From contig NC_090023.1 of the NCBI RefSeq assembly GCF_037176765.1, positions 170,855,006 to 170,919,005 of the forward strand: DNA of 64,000 nucleotides, written 5' to 3'. Positions 23,137-30,553 of the stretch are shown here, one piece after another (position 1 is the first letter of the stretch; each line of letters opens with the position of its first letter). The notes under the pieces were generated by a model. The model was not told the origin of the DNA. It saw only the letters and a program-made list of their open reading frames with translations, and did not search any database. The position numbers were made by a program, and so were the translations under genes. This DNA is from Anolis sagrei. Its lineage: Eukaryota > Chordata > Lepidosauria > Squamata > Anolidae.

Positions 23137-26100
23137 ATTGTCCCCAATTATCATAACTTCAGTCGCATTTGCATCCTAAGTGTGTTAATGTTTTTATTTG
23201 GATATTTCCTATTCCTGTGGTTAAACATGTGTGTTTTATTTCAGTGGCTTTATATACACTGAATTGTACATTTTTCTTTTTTTATAGAAATTTTATTAGG
23301 TTATACATATACATAAAAGAAGGGAAAAAATAACAAAGCATATTATTGTGCTTTTGGTACGTGGTCCTTGTTGTGTTTGTGCAGCCCTCCGTTTAGCCTT
23401 CTGGCGATTCCCAGACATTATGGGTAAAGTAGTGTTCGCAAGGCTGTTGTCCCCGTCCCCCGGTGGACCTAGTTTAGACGCACTTTAAACTAGGTCCACC
23501 GGGGGACGGGGACAACAGCCTTGCGAACACTACTTTACCCATAATGTCTGGGAATCGCCAGAAGGCTAAACGGAGGGCTGCACAAACACAACAAGGACCA
23601 CGTACCAAAAGCACAATAATACCAATTAAACAGCTCAAGGGAAGATCCCAGGGGCTCACATGTCTTTACACTAAAGCACAGAGCATGGGAAATAAACAAG
23701 ACGAACTCCAACTTCTAGCACAACACCACAAATATGATATCATAGCCATCACTGAAACCTGGTGGGATGACTCCTATCGCTGGAATGTAGATATCGAGGG
23801 GTATAACCTCTTTCACAGAAACCGAACAAAGGGGAGAGGAGGCGGAGTAGCCTTATATGTCAAAAACTCTTATGCTGCACAAGAAATTCAAGACAGCAAT
23901 CTGGGAAACCAGCTTGAAATCATCTGGATAAGAATCAAGGGAACTGGGACTCAAAAAGATGTCGTTGTAGGCGTCTACTACAGACCCCCAAGCCAGGAGG
24001 AAGATCTTGATGAAGTCTTCTGCCAACAGTTGACCAAACAGGCACAGAAAAGAGATGTAGTAGTCATGGGCGATTTCAACTATCCCGATATTTGCTGGAA
24101 AACAAACTCGGCCAAGAGTACAAGGTCCAACAAATTCCTCGCTTGCCTTGCAGACAATTTCATGGTCCAGAAGGTAGAAGAGGCAACAAGGGGATTGGCT
24201 ACTCTTGATCTCATCCTAACAAATGCGGAGGACCTGATCGATGCGGTCGAAGTGGTAGGATCCTTAGGGGCAAGTGACCATGTGCTCCTGCAATTTGAGG
24301 TACAAAGGAAGGCCGAAACTAAGACAAGTCAAACCCGCATTTTGGACTTTAGGAGAGCTGATTTCCAAAAAATGAAGGAAACGCTGAGCAGCATTCAGTG
24401 GACACAGATACTAAAAGACAAGGGAGCTACGGATGGATGGGAATTTCTCAAGAGTGAAATACTCAAGGCGCAATTGCAAACCGTGCCAACAAAGAGAAAA
24501 AATAGGACAAGTGCAAAGAAGCCAGAATGGATGTCCAAAGAACTTCTAACTGTGCTAAGACACAAAAGAGACATGCACAAGAAGTGGAAAAAGGGAGAAA
24601 TCACCAAAGAAGAATTCAAACAAATAGCCAACACCTGTAGGGAAAAGGTCCGCAAGGCTAAAGCAAAAAACGAGCTCAGACTTGCCAGGGACATTAAAAA
24701 CAATAAAAAGGGCTTCTATTCTTATGTCAGTAGAAAAAGGAAAAACAAGGAGGCGATAGGACCTCTTCGAGGAGAAGATGGGGCAATGCTGACAGGGGAT
24801 AGGGAAAAGGCAGAACTACTTAATGCCTTCTTTGCCTCGGTCTTCTCACAAAAAGAGAGTCTTCAACCTCAGCAAGATGGAGTGGATGAGGGATTGGAGG
24901 ACATCCAACCCCAAATTGGGAAAGAAGTCGTCCAGGAATACCTGGCCGCTCTTAATGAGTTCAAGTCCCCAGGGCCAGATCAACTACACCCCAGAGTATT
25001 GAAGGAACTAGCGGAAGTCATTTCGGAACCATTGGCAACCATCTTTGAGAGTTCTTGGAGAACGGGAGAAGTTCCAGCAGATTGGAGGAGGGCCAATGTG
25101 GTCCCAATCTTCAAGAAGGGAAAAAAGGACGACCCAAACAACTACCGTCCGGTCAGCCTCACGTCGATACCGGGCAAGATTCTGGAAAAGATTGTTAAGG
25201 AAGTGGTCTGCAAACACTTAGAAACAAATGCAGTCATCGCTAATAGTCAACATGGATTTATCAAAAACAAGTCATGCCAGACTAATCTGATCTCTTTCTT
25301 CGATAGAGCTACAAGCTGGGTAGATGCGGGGAATGCCGTGGATGTAGCGTACCTGGATTTCAGTAAGGCCTTCGACAAGGTCCCCCACTATTTCCTGTGC
25401 TGGTCAATGACCGAAATAAATGTTTTGATTTGATTTGAAGGTCCCCCATGACCTTCTGGCAAGGAAACTAGTCCAATGTGGGCTAGGCAAAACTACGGTG
25501 AGGTGGATCTGTAATTGGTTAAGTGGACGAACACAGAGAGTGCTCACTAATGCTTCCTCTTCATCTTGGAAAGAAGTGACAAGTGGAGTGCCGCAGGGTT
25601 CCGTCCTGGGCCCGGTCCTGTTCAACATCTTTATTAATGACTTAGATGAAGGGCTAGAAGGCATGATCATCAAGTTTGCAGACGACACCAAATTGGGAGG
25701 GATAGCCAATAGTCCAGAGGACAGGAGCAGAATTCAAAACGATCTTGACAGATTAGAGAGATGGGCCAAAACTAACAAAATGAAGTTCAACAGTGACAAA
25801 TGCAAGATACTCCACTTTGGCAGAAAAAATGAAATGCAAAGATACAGAATGGGGGACGCCTGGCTCGAGAGCAGTACGTGTGAAAAAGATCTTGGAGTCC
25901 TCGTGGACAACAAGTTAAACATGAGCCAACAATGTGATGTGGCGGCAAAAAAAGCCAATGGGATTTTGGCCTGCATCAATAGGAGCATAGTGTCTAGATC
26001 TAAGGAAGTAATGCTACCCCTCTATTCTGCTTTGGTTAGACCACATCTGGAATATTGTGTCCAATTCTGGGCACCACAATTCAAGAGAGATGTTGACAAG

Positions 26101-29100
26101 CTGGAATGTGTCCAGAGGAGGGCGACTAAAATGATCAAGGGTCTGGAGAACAAGCCCTATGAGGAGCGGCTTAGGGAACTGGGCATGTTTAGCCTGAAGA
26201 AGAGAAGGCTGAGAGGAGATATGATAGCCATGTATAAATATGTGAGAGGAAGCCACAGGGAGGAGGGAGCAAGCTTGTTTTCTGCTTCCTTGGAGACTAG
26301 GACGCGGAACAATGGCTTCAAACTACAAGAGAGGAGATTCCATCTGAACATTAGGAAGAACTTCCTGACTGTGAGAGCCATTCAGCAGTGGAACTCTCTG
26401 CCCCGGAGTGTGGTGGAGGCTCCTTCTTTGGAAGCTTTTAAGCAGAGGCTGGATGGCCATTTGTCAGGGGTGATTTGAATGCAATATTCCTGCCAAGAAG
26501 CAGGGGGTTGGACTGGATGGCCCATGAGGTCTCTTCCAACTCTATGATTCTATGATTCTATGATTCTATATATCAACTTTGGTTTAAGTTTACAAGGAAA
26601 GTGGGAGAACATTAGGTTATAGGATAGTAGGAAATTTAGGAAATCAATGAAAAAGAGGGGAGGAAAGGAGGAAAAAAGTAAAAAAAAAATAGTTGTTTGA
26701 CTTCCATTCTGTGTCTTCGCCTATAATATATATCAGCTTTTTTAGTTTAAATTTGTCTCTTCTCATTTTCCTCTAAGGACTCCTTTTCACTCATATGCCT
26801 AAAAAGAGGCAATAAAAATATTCCCAGTAAACGTCCCAGAGGATAGTCTTATCACTTGTTTGTCCTATTGACTCTTCTCATTTAAGTAATTTTCAAATGA
26901 TGACCAGTTTGTCCCCTATATTCGTTCTGAATTGTACATTTTTCATTTAGATCATTGGATTCTGTCCCTCCCTCTGCCATTGACTACTTCCGACAATCTG
27001 CTGAGCGGCTGATAGAGGAAAAGGGAGCTGTAGAAGCTCTGGCTGCAGCCCTGGCTCACATTTCAGGAGCCACGTCCATTGAGCAACGCTCTTTACTCAA
27101 CTCAGATGCGGTAAATACAGTGCTTACGTGGGCTCTTTAACCTTTCTAGCATTCCTGAAAGGCTTATCAATGAATTGTATGACGTAGTTGAGCTACATAC
27201 CTGCATGTGTTGAATGTTTACATGCTAAAACATTGCATTTTGACTATGAACTAATGCAGGTTGTCCATTTTAACAAAAAATAAGGTCTAAATTTTGTTGT
27301 GAGGCCCATCTATAGTACATCCATCGCATCCGTTGCTAAATCACTGGGTAGACTTATTTCTCTAAGTTTCACTGAATCATTGGGCTATTTTATTTGGGGT
27401 TAACAAATAAGATTCAAGCCTAAGAAACTGTGGACATATGAAAGAGCCAAACCAAAGTCCTCTCTAATCCAAATTTCTTGATGTTCTACTGCAAGCTTTG
27501 TATGCTTTTTACGCTTTCGAGTTGTTTCCAATTTTTGGCAACCTGAGGGGCCACCATACTCTAGTGGTTTGAGTGTTATGTGCTACAACTCTGGAGTCAG
27601 TTATGTGTTCATTTTATTGTAAACCTGGTTTTTTTGCGTCTTTTGAAGGGTTACGTGACCATAACGCTTCAGTGCTCAGTAGAAATGCACTCAATTGGCT
27701 ATGCTTGGCGAGCTCTGAAAGAGCAATTGGGTGAGGATATTGACAACAAAGTGTTCAGAATGCGCTTTCTCAAGGGGAAAACGGTAAGAAAACCTGCAGT
27801 TTAGTATATGTTACTAGATGAGTATTCTGTGGCATTTGCTTTTTCTATTTGTCTAATCTGGCGTGCAAAGAGAAAATTTTGAATTGATAACCAAAATGGT
27901 ATTATGGAAAGCTTTTAATAACTTTGAGTTGTGTTGTCCTAGGATAGCTTGCAAAACTTTTATTAGGAAAACTTGGGTTTGAATCACTGCTTGAGGCAGT
28001 GATACAGTCTTCCCAGTTTTCCATCTTATAATAAAAAAGGTTATGGTGCTTTGGATTATTGAGAAAGTTTAGAGACAACAGTACCTATTTTATTTATATT
28101 ATTAAAAAAAGAAGGGAAGGACAAAAAAACAAATCTAGCACACCTTTAAGACCGATTATAGTTTAGCATGAGCTGTTCCTTTAGTCTTCCTTTGAATCAA
28201 ATACCTGAAATAAGAATGTAAGAAAACAAGCATTTTCTGTAGCTTGACTGCTATAATGTCTTAAACATGATGTCACTTATTTTTCCAGAGTGTTTCAGGT
28301 TACTTTGTCTGGAGACAAATTTTGAATCTTATTTCTCTTGTGTTTAGGGTGTGTGTTTTGATATTCCTGTAGCTGAACTACCTAAACTACAGGTGAGATA
28401 TTGCTAATGTGGGGTTTTGCTTTTTTTTAAACTAAAGTTCTAAAAAATATACATTTCTTTTTCAAATGAACTAGCCGTCCTCTGCCACGCGTTGCTGAGG
28501 CCCACATAGGGGTTCTATGTGGGAGGTTTGGCCCAATTCTATCATTTGGGGGTTCAGAACACTCCATGATTGTAGGTGAACTATAAATCCCAGCAACTAC
28601 AACTCCCAAATGTCAAGATTCTATTTTCCCCAAACTCCACCAGTGTTCACATTTGGGCATATTGAGTATTCGTGTAGAGTTTGGTCCAGATCCATCATTG
28701 TTTGAGTCCACAATGATCTCTGGATGTAAATGAACTACAACTCCAAAACCAAAGGACACTGGCCACCAAACCCTTCCAGTATTTTTTGTTGGTCATGGGA
28801 GTTCTGTGTGCCAAGTTTGGTTCAATTCCATCGTTGGAGGGGTTCAGAATGTTCTTGAATTGTAGGTGAACTATAAATCCCAGCAGCTACAACTCCCAAA
28901 TGACAAAATCAATTTTTTTTTAGTGAAAGACATAACATTGGGATGTTAGGTGTCTTGTGTCCAAATTTGGTGTCAATTCGTCAAGTGGTTTTTGAGTTCT
29001 GTTAATCCCACAAACGAACATTACATTTTTATTTATATAGATAAATTGTAATTATGTTGAAGAGGTGGTATTTGCATCAGTATTGAAACACAGGAATCAC

Positions 29101-29832
29101 AATTATGGCGTGAACCTGAATTAATCCAGAAAACCAGTCCTTTTAAGATTCTCAGAATAGGTAGCGTTAGTACTTCTAGGGTACTACTCACTTTTAGTGT
29201 ACCTTCCTTTAAATATACATGTTTGCGGTGTAGAAAAAGATAAGCTAAATCCTGGCCAGTTCCTATTGTGGTTTGTGGGGCTATTTGCCTCTTATTCTTA
29301 GGTATGTTTGCAACTCCTACCCTCTCAAGACAGCCCATAAAGAGTTGTTGGTATGGCCATTTTGAATAACTTACATAAAATATAAAATATTTGCCTATAC
29401 ACCAAAGGATAGGAATCATGTAGTACTCCAGGCACCAGCATGCCATAAAAGGTCTCTTTTCCCCATCCAATCTAACCTCATTTCCTTATGGGTCACAGAA
29501 CAGGGTGACTAATATAATGCAGTTCAATGCAGCTAAACTTCATTTTGAAGCTGCATTATGTGGCAGTATAGATGGGGCCTTGGATGACACGTGCTTTTTG
29601 TTTTAATCAGCAAACCTGGCAGGATTCAAGGCGCTGGCAACTCTCTGTGGCAACAGAATTACCTGAGCTTGAAGAATCGCTCAAGGAGCCTGGCCGAGGC
29701 GGCGGCGGCAAACCTGACTTCAGGAACAGAAGAGGGGGCGGAGGGGGCTCTAATTTCAGAAATGGAAGACGCGGTGGTGACTCGAACAGGCGTGACAGAT
29801 TCAGAAACAGGGGCCAAAAACGAAACTTTTGA
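9189..29832 (+). CDS. DDX21: DDX21, nucleolar DEAD-box RNA helicase (15 coding exons)
   Basis: ATP-dependent RNA helicase (RNA helicase II/Gu-alpha), known to act in rRNA synthesis and processing in the nucleolus. Joined exons give 710 aa in one frame; human DDX21 is 783 aa. Seen in order: lysine-rich acidic N-terminus (1-130); motif I ARTGTGKT (173-180); TPTRELA (210-216); TPGR (258-261); DEVD in place of DEAD (282-285), usual for DDX21/DDX50; SAT (318-320); [10 protein letters not shown] (436-445); HRSGRTGR (466-473); GUCT RNA-binding domain (about 520-655); Gly/Arg-rich tail ending [25 protein letters not shown] and the tail favour DDX21 over its paralogue DDX50. The start at 9189 gives MPAAP, like human MPGKL; an in-frame ATG also lies at 8958. 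The tail lacks the FRGQR-type repeats of human. KIFBP follows as in mammals. Confidence 0.95.
9294..9856 (+). other. DDX21 intron 1, 5' part
   Basis: GC-rich first half, likely the continuation of the CpG island, then AT-rich sequence. No repeat recognised before the L2 at 9857. Confidence 0.5.
9857..10837 (-). mobile_element. L2 LINE, 3' part
   Basis: (ATT)n at 9853-9867, tail, then reverse-strand coding at 10184-10627 and 10628-10837 ([34 protein letters not shown]). Two frames with a stop between them indicate decay. Confidence 0.85.
10838..10966 (+). mobile_element. L2 3' tail on + strand
   Basis: GTAAACCGCCCCGAGTCCCC followed by (ATT)n-type sequence. It joins the preceding copy tail to body in opposite orientation. 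Confidence 0.75.
11025..11285 (-). mobile_element. L2 3' end fragment with (TAA)n
   Basis: (TAA)n then the reverse-strand L2 tail (ACTTTATTTGTACCCCC, GTGCGGCTTACATGAGG). No coding part is retained. Confidence 0.75.
11290..11368 (+). mobile_element. Helitron 3' end fragment
   Basis: Hairpin GCCACAGCAACGCATGGC followed by AGGGGACGGCTAG at 11368, then T. Only the 3' end is clear. Confidence 0.65.
11560..11900 (-). mobile_element. Old Helitron-like body
   Basis: Contains diverged copies of the body units of the Helitrons here (TTTGGCCCAGATCCATCGTT, CTACAATTCCCATCATCC). No ends are recognisable. Confidence 0.45.
11901..12735 (+). other. DDX21 intron 1, 3' part, unassigned
   Basis: Includes a (TTG)n run at 12041-12058. 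No ORF or repeat could be supported. Confidence 0.45.
12736..12990 (+). CDS. DDX21: DDX21 exon 2
   Basis: Residues 36-120: Lys-rich [19 protein letters not shown] and acidic/Ser-rich stretches. Acceptor TTTGCCTTTCAG, donor GTAAGA, phase 0. Contains [13 protein letters not shown], like one of the repeated basic motifs of human DDX21, which carries several more. Confidence 0.9.
13414..13489 (+). CDS. DDX21: DDX21 exon 3
   Basis: Encodes [20 protein letters not shown] onward to LLK. This is the conserved [10 protein letters not shown] block before the helicase core. Donor GTATAT, phase 1. Confidence 0.92.
13795..14427 (+). mobile_element. L2 LINE 3' end
   Basis: The + strand carries diverged L2 C-terminal coding (ACCTACAAAGCCCTAAATGG), then the tail ATAAATAAAG and (ATT)n to 14427. 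Confidence 0.8.
14428..14575. mobile_element. MITE of the GGAATCCTGGGATTTGT family
   Basis: GAATCCTGGGATTTGTTAG, CACTCTTTGGCAGAGAAAGC, GATTCCATAGCATTAAGCC and GTGGATGCACCC also occur, in the same order, at 52478-52640. The family was not identified. Confidence 0.55.
14735..14913 (+). CDS. DDX21: DDX21 exon 4
   Basis: Encodes [17 protein letters not shown] (Q motif, Gln156) and motif [21 protein letters not shown]. Acceptor TTTTCTACAG, donor GTAAAG, phase 0. Confidence 0.95.
14914..15447 (+). other. DDX21 intron 4, unassigned part
   Basis: A poly-C run at 14971-14988; otherwise no feature recognised. Confidence 0.45.
15448..15713 (-). mobile_element. tRNA-derived SINE
   Basis: On the reverse strand the 5' end carries an A-box-like GGTGGTGCAATGAGTTAAAC and a B box GGTTCGAATCT. 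The 3' end, CACTCCTGACATG, is followed by an A run. A tRNA-type pol III promoter makes this a SINE, not a tRNA gene. Confidence 0.8.
15940..16063 (+). mobile_element. LINE 3' tail (L2-like) with (AAAT)n
   Basis: GGTTGAGAAGGGCGGGGCAC, then TTGAATAAATAAATAAATA. A poly-C run at 15991-16005 interrupts it. Confidence 0.65.
16114..16231 (+). CDS. DDX21: DDX21 exon 5
   Basis: Encodes [20 protein letters not shown] and [13 protein letters not shown]. Motif Ia begins TPTREL where human has APTREL. Donor GTAAGA, phase 1. Confidence 0.95.
16562..16747 (+). CDS. DDX21: DDX21 exon 6
   Basis: Encodes [20 protein letters not shown] and [20 protein letters not shown]. Includes motif Ib and the DEVD Walker B box. 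Donor GTAAAT, phase 1. Confidence 0.95.
16975..17268 (+). mobile_element. L1 LINE ORF2 C-terminal fragment
   Basis: Translation contains [20 protein letters not shown] and [12 protein letters not shown], the C-terminal Cys-rich region of vertebrate L1 ORF2. The fragment ends abruptly where a CR1 begins. Confidence 0.85.
17269..17792 (+). mobile_element. CR1 LINE 3' end
   Basis: Encodes the CR1 ORF2 C-terminus ([40 protein letters not shown]) and ends in the CR1 3' octamer repeat (GATTCTATGATTCTATG). An in-frame TAG stop lies near the normal C-terminus. The 5' junction shows AGAATTG-TGTC-CAATTCT, a very small possible fold-back. Confidence 0.9.
18005..18150 (+). CDS. DDX21: DDX21 exon 7
   Basis: Encodes [20 protein letters not shown], which holds motif III SAT, and [20 protein letters not shown]. 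Acceptor TTTTTTTTCAAG, donor GTAAGT, phase 0. Confidence 0.95.
18286..18435 (+). CDS. DDX21: DDX21 exon 8
   Basis: Encodes [20 protein letters not shown] and [20 protein letters not shown], the start of the second RecA domain with motif IV IIFCETK. Donor GTACAG. Confidence 0.95.
18945..19045. mobile_element. Small MITE-like inverted element
   Basis: ATATTCTGGGGTACTAGATGAC and the later GGGGGTCGTCTACTACGCCG are diverged inverse copies. This fits a common vertebrate MITE whose arms read TATAAGACGAC. Diverged; the family is not certain. Confidence 0.45.
19046..19360 (+). other. GC-rich block in DDX21 intron 8
   Basis: Starts with ACTACAGCTCCCAGAATGCC, which is very close to the ZNF143 consensus, and is followed by C/T-rich sequence with CpGs. 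The 131-aa ORF across it looks like a by-product of composition. Confidence 0.4.
19764..19925 (+). CDS. DDX21: DDX21 exon 9
   Basis: Encodes [20 protein letters not shown] and [20 protein letters not shown] (motif V). Donor GTAAAT, phase 0. [12 protein letters not shown] separates DDX21 from DDX50, which has CLHGDIAQSQRE. Confidence 0.95.
20052..20593 (-). mobile_element. Internally deleted mariner/Tc1-type transposon
   Basis: The terminal repeats, CAGGGTGAGGCAGCATAACTT and the inverse of AAGTTATGCTGCCTCATTCTG, are flanked by TA on both sides. The reverse strand encodes a transposase C-terminus ([20 protein letters not shown]; 20157-20450) of the DDE type. At 542 bp it is too short to encode a whole transposase. 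Confidence 0.88.
20594..20929 (+). other. DDX21 intron 9, unassigned part
   Basis: No repeat, ORF or motif recognised. Confidence 0.45.
20930..21534 (-). mobile_element. Non-autonomous Helitron, CCCGGGCAGCGCCGGG hairpin subfamily
   Basis: On the reverse strand it begins TCTATATAATAAAAG after A and ends with the hairpin CCCGGGCAGCGCCGGG, then TCCCCAAGCTAG and T. The TC...CTAG ends and A/T insertion site are standard for Helitrons. The body carries repeated units with CCAAGTTTGGTC. A second copy lies at 55296-56349. Confidence 0.85.
21535..21854 (+). other. DDX21 intron 9, 3' part
   Basis: No repeat recognised. Ends in the exon 10 acceptor TTTTCATAG. Confidence 0.45.
21855..21974 (+). CDS. 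DDX21: DDX21 exon 10
   Basis: Encodes [20 protein letters not shown] (motif VI) and [16 protein letters not shown]. Donor GTAATT, phase 0. Confidence 0.95.
22144..22217 (+). CDS. DDX21: DDX21 exon 11
   Basis: Encodes [20 protein letters not shown] then KDAI. Donor GTAAGT, phase 2; the split codon is completed as Lys by exon 12. Confidence 0.94.
22218..22849 (+). other. DDX21 intron 11, 5' part
   Basis: AT-rich with no recognised repeat. Confidence 0.45.
22850..23135 (+). mobile_element. L2 3' tail with (ATT)n
   Basis: GAAACCGCCCTGAGTCCC, GGGGAGATAGGGTGG, then (ATT)n at 23099-23135. Non-coding part only; the left edge is uncertain. Confidence 0.75.
23341..23621. repeat. Perfect 136-bp inverted repeat at CR1 5' end
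   Basis: 23341-23476 is the exact reverse complement of 23486-23621, with a 9-nt spacer (GACGCACTT). No mismatch was found on reading. The right arm is normal CR1 sequence running into ORF2; the left arm is its inverted copy. Confidence 0.95.
23544..26478 (+). CDS. CR1 ORF2 (endonuclease and reverse transcriptase), interrupted once
   Basis: Two open segments, 23544-25433 (629 aa) and 25435-26478 (347 aa). APE-type endonuclease: [37 protein letters not shown]. Reverse transcriptase: [56 protein letters not shown], then the FADD catalytic box in [10 protein letters not shown]. The C-terminal [20 protein letters not shown] block is typical of CR1. The only break seen is a 50-nt retroposed insertion with its target duplication at 25388-25448, in the RT domain. 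The coding strand matches the DDX21 strand. Confidence 0.93.
25388..25437 (+). mobile_element. 50-nt retroposed LINE tail inside CR1 ORF2
   Basis: The insert ends in GAAATAAATGTTTTGATTTG and is flanked by AAGGTCCCCCA at 25377-25387 and 25438-25448. The uninterrupted CR1 at 62893 shows the empty site. It is the 3' tip of some non-LTR element; the family is not identified. Confidence 0.85.
26951..27110 (+). CDS. DDX21: DDX21 exon 12
   Basis: Encodes [20 protein letters not shown] and [20 protein letters not shown], the start of the GUCT domain. Its acceptor CATTTAG lies just after the L1 target duplication. Donor GTAAAT, phase 0. Confidence 0.94.
27111..27547 (+). other. DDX21 intron 12, unassigned
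   Basis: No repeat or ORF recognised before the SINE fragment at 27548. Confidence 0.45.
27548..27605 (+). mobile_element. tRNA/CORE-type SINE head fragment
   Basis: ACTCTAGTGGTTTGAGTGTT and CAACTCTGGAGTCAG match the tRNA-like head of the SINE at 58366-58500. It ends about 45 nt before exon 13. Confidence 0.55.
27649..27783 (+). CDS. DDX21: DDX21 exon 13
   Basis: Encodes [20 protein letters not shown] and [20 protein letters not shown] (GUCT domain). Acceptor TCTTTTGAAG, donor GTAAGA, phase 0. Confidence 0.94.
27784..28347 (+). other. DDX21 intron 13, unassigned
   Basis: AT-rich intron with no recognised repeat. Confidence 0.45.
28348..28392 (+). CDS. DDX21: DDX21 exon 14
   Basis: Encodes [15 protein letters not shown], matching human GVCFDVPTASVTEIQ in length and position. 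Donor GTGAGA. Confidence 0.92.
28471..29041 (-). mobile_element. Complete non-autonomous Helitron
   Basis: On the reverse strand it starts TCTATATAAATAAAAATG next to A and ends with hairpin GCCTCAGCAACGCGTGGC, AGAGGACGGCTAG, then T. Same subfamily as 48307-48876. Inserted in DDX21 intron 14. Confidence 0.88.
29042..29516 (+). other. DDX21 intron 14, 3' part
   Basis: A 145-aa reverse-strand ORF at 29033-29470 has no recognisable domain and is probably chance. No repeat identified. Confidence 0.4.
29517..29585. mobile_element. Short palindromic MITE
   Basis: TAATGCAGTTCAATGCAGC and its partial inverse GCTGCATTATGTGGCAG, then GTATAGATGGGGCC, form a small fold-back. A related end lies near 50100. 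Confidence 0.5.
29611..29832 (+). CDS. DDX21: DDX21 exon 15 (last coding exon)
   Basis: Encodes [20 protein letters not shown], then a Gly/Arg-rich tail ([29 protein letters not shown]) and TGA at 29830. The [11 protein letters not shown] block is diagnostic for DDX21. Confidence 0.95.
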   Translation, partial: QTWQDSRRWQLSVATELPELEESLKEPGRGGGGKPDFRNRRGGGGGSNFRNGRRGGDSNRRDRFRNRGQKRNF

Positions 29833-30160
29833 CCGGGCTTTTTTGATCATTTGCAACTGTCAAATATAAAGGATGTTTTAACAACAGTAAAAATTGATTT
29901 ACACTTTCCTTATGTGTTTTCTTTTTTATTAGTTTGGTTTTGTCTGGTTGCAAAACTCATGTTGACAAATATTAGGATTGGCGTTTCATTGCTGCTGTGT
30001 CTTCAAGTCATTTCTGACCTAGCAAGATTTGTTTAGATGAGACAGATAATATGACTTGCATAGTGCATTTCCTGGGCAAGGAGGAATTTGAACCCTGTTA
30101 TCCAGTCATAATCCGGTGCTCAAGCCATTACACCACACCAGGTCACTAGCATAATAAACC
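29833..30160 (+). other. DDX21 3' UTR and downstream, end uncertain
   Basis: No canonical AATAAA lies within the first 300 nt; AATAAA appears at 30153-30158, just after a SINE fragment. An earlier non-canonical site is possible (ATATAAAGG near 29865). Confidence 0.4.
30070..30150 (-). mobile_element. tRNA-derived SINE head fragment
   Basis: The reverse strand reads GACCTGGTGTGGTGTAATGG, then GAGCACCGGATTATGACTGG and GGGTTCAAATTCC: A- and B-box-like elements of a squamate tRNA SINE. Confidence 0.65.
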
Positions 30161-30227
30161 AAGACCGAACCTAGTGCTGCTACAGTTACCACATTTGCTA
30201 CAAGCTCTTATAGTAATACATTTAGAA

Positions 30228-30389
30228 CAGGGGTCCTCAAACTAAGGCCCGAGGGCCGGATGTGGCCCTCCAAGGTCATTTACCTGGCCCTCACTCAGGG
30301 TCAGCCTAAGTCTGAAATGACTTGAAAGCACACAACAACAACAATCCGATCTCATTTGCCAAAAGCAGACTCACACCTCCCACTGAAAT
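30228..30389 (+). mobile_element. hAT MITE left half (CAGGGGTCCTCAAACT family)
   Basis: Starts CAGGGGTCCTCAAACTAAGG and stops after CCCACTGAAATGCCA, where CR1 sequence begins. The right end is missing. Confidence 0.8.
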
Positions 30390-30490
30390 GCCAGAAGGTC
30401 ATGGGGGACCTTGTTGAAAGCCTTACTGAAATCCAGATATGCTACATTCATGGCATTCCCTGCACCTACCCAGTTTGTAACTCTGTTGGA
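30390..30490 (-). mobile_element. CR1 fragment (RT core)
   Basis: The reverse strand encodes [20 protein letters not shown], the CR1 RT motif region. Both ends are cut; it is fused to the hAT half without a visible duplication. Confidence 0.8.
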
Positions 30491-30553
30491 GGTGATTTTT
30501 GAGCTGAGGTATTTAATCTGGTGAGTTTGCCGAGGTCTTACATTTATATTGAT

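Larger units (their letters stand above)
23341..26573 (+). mobile_element. CR1 LINE, nearly full length, with 5' fold-back
   Basis: Contains a 5' inverted arm (23341-23476), a short 5' region, ORF2, and the CR1 3' octamer repeats (TGATTCTATGATTCTATG) at 26543-26573. ORF1 is absent, so the element is 5'-truncated just upstream of ORF2. The nearly open ORF2 indicates youth. Confidence 0.92.
23277..26926 (-). mobile_element. L1-like LINE insertion carrying a nested CR1
   Basis: CTGAATTGTACATTTTTC occurs at 23259-23276 and again, identically, at 26927-26944: an 18-bp target duplication. A T run follows the left copy, as expected for the poly(A) end of a reverse-strand retroposon. The element's own sequence is 23277-23340 plus about 26574-26926. 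CR1 fills the rest. The L1 assignment rests on the A tail, TSD length and AT-rich 3' UTR-like sequence. Confidence 0.7.

Noticed and set aside
29033-29470. 145-aa reverse-strand ORF in DDX21 intron 14
   Set aside because: No recognisable domain, AT-rich, and antisense to an intron; likely chance.
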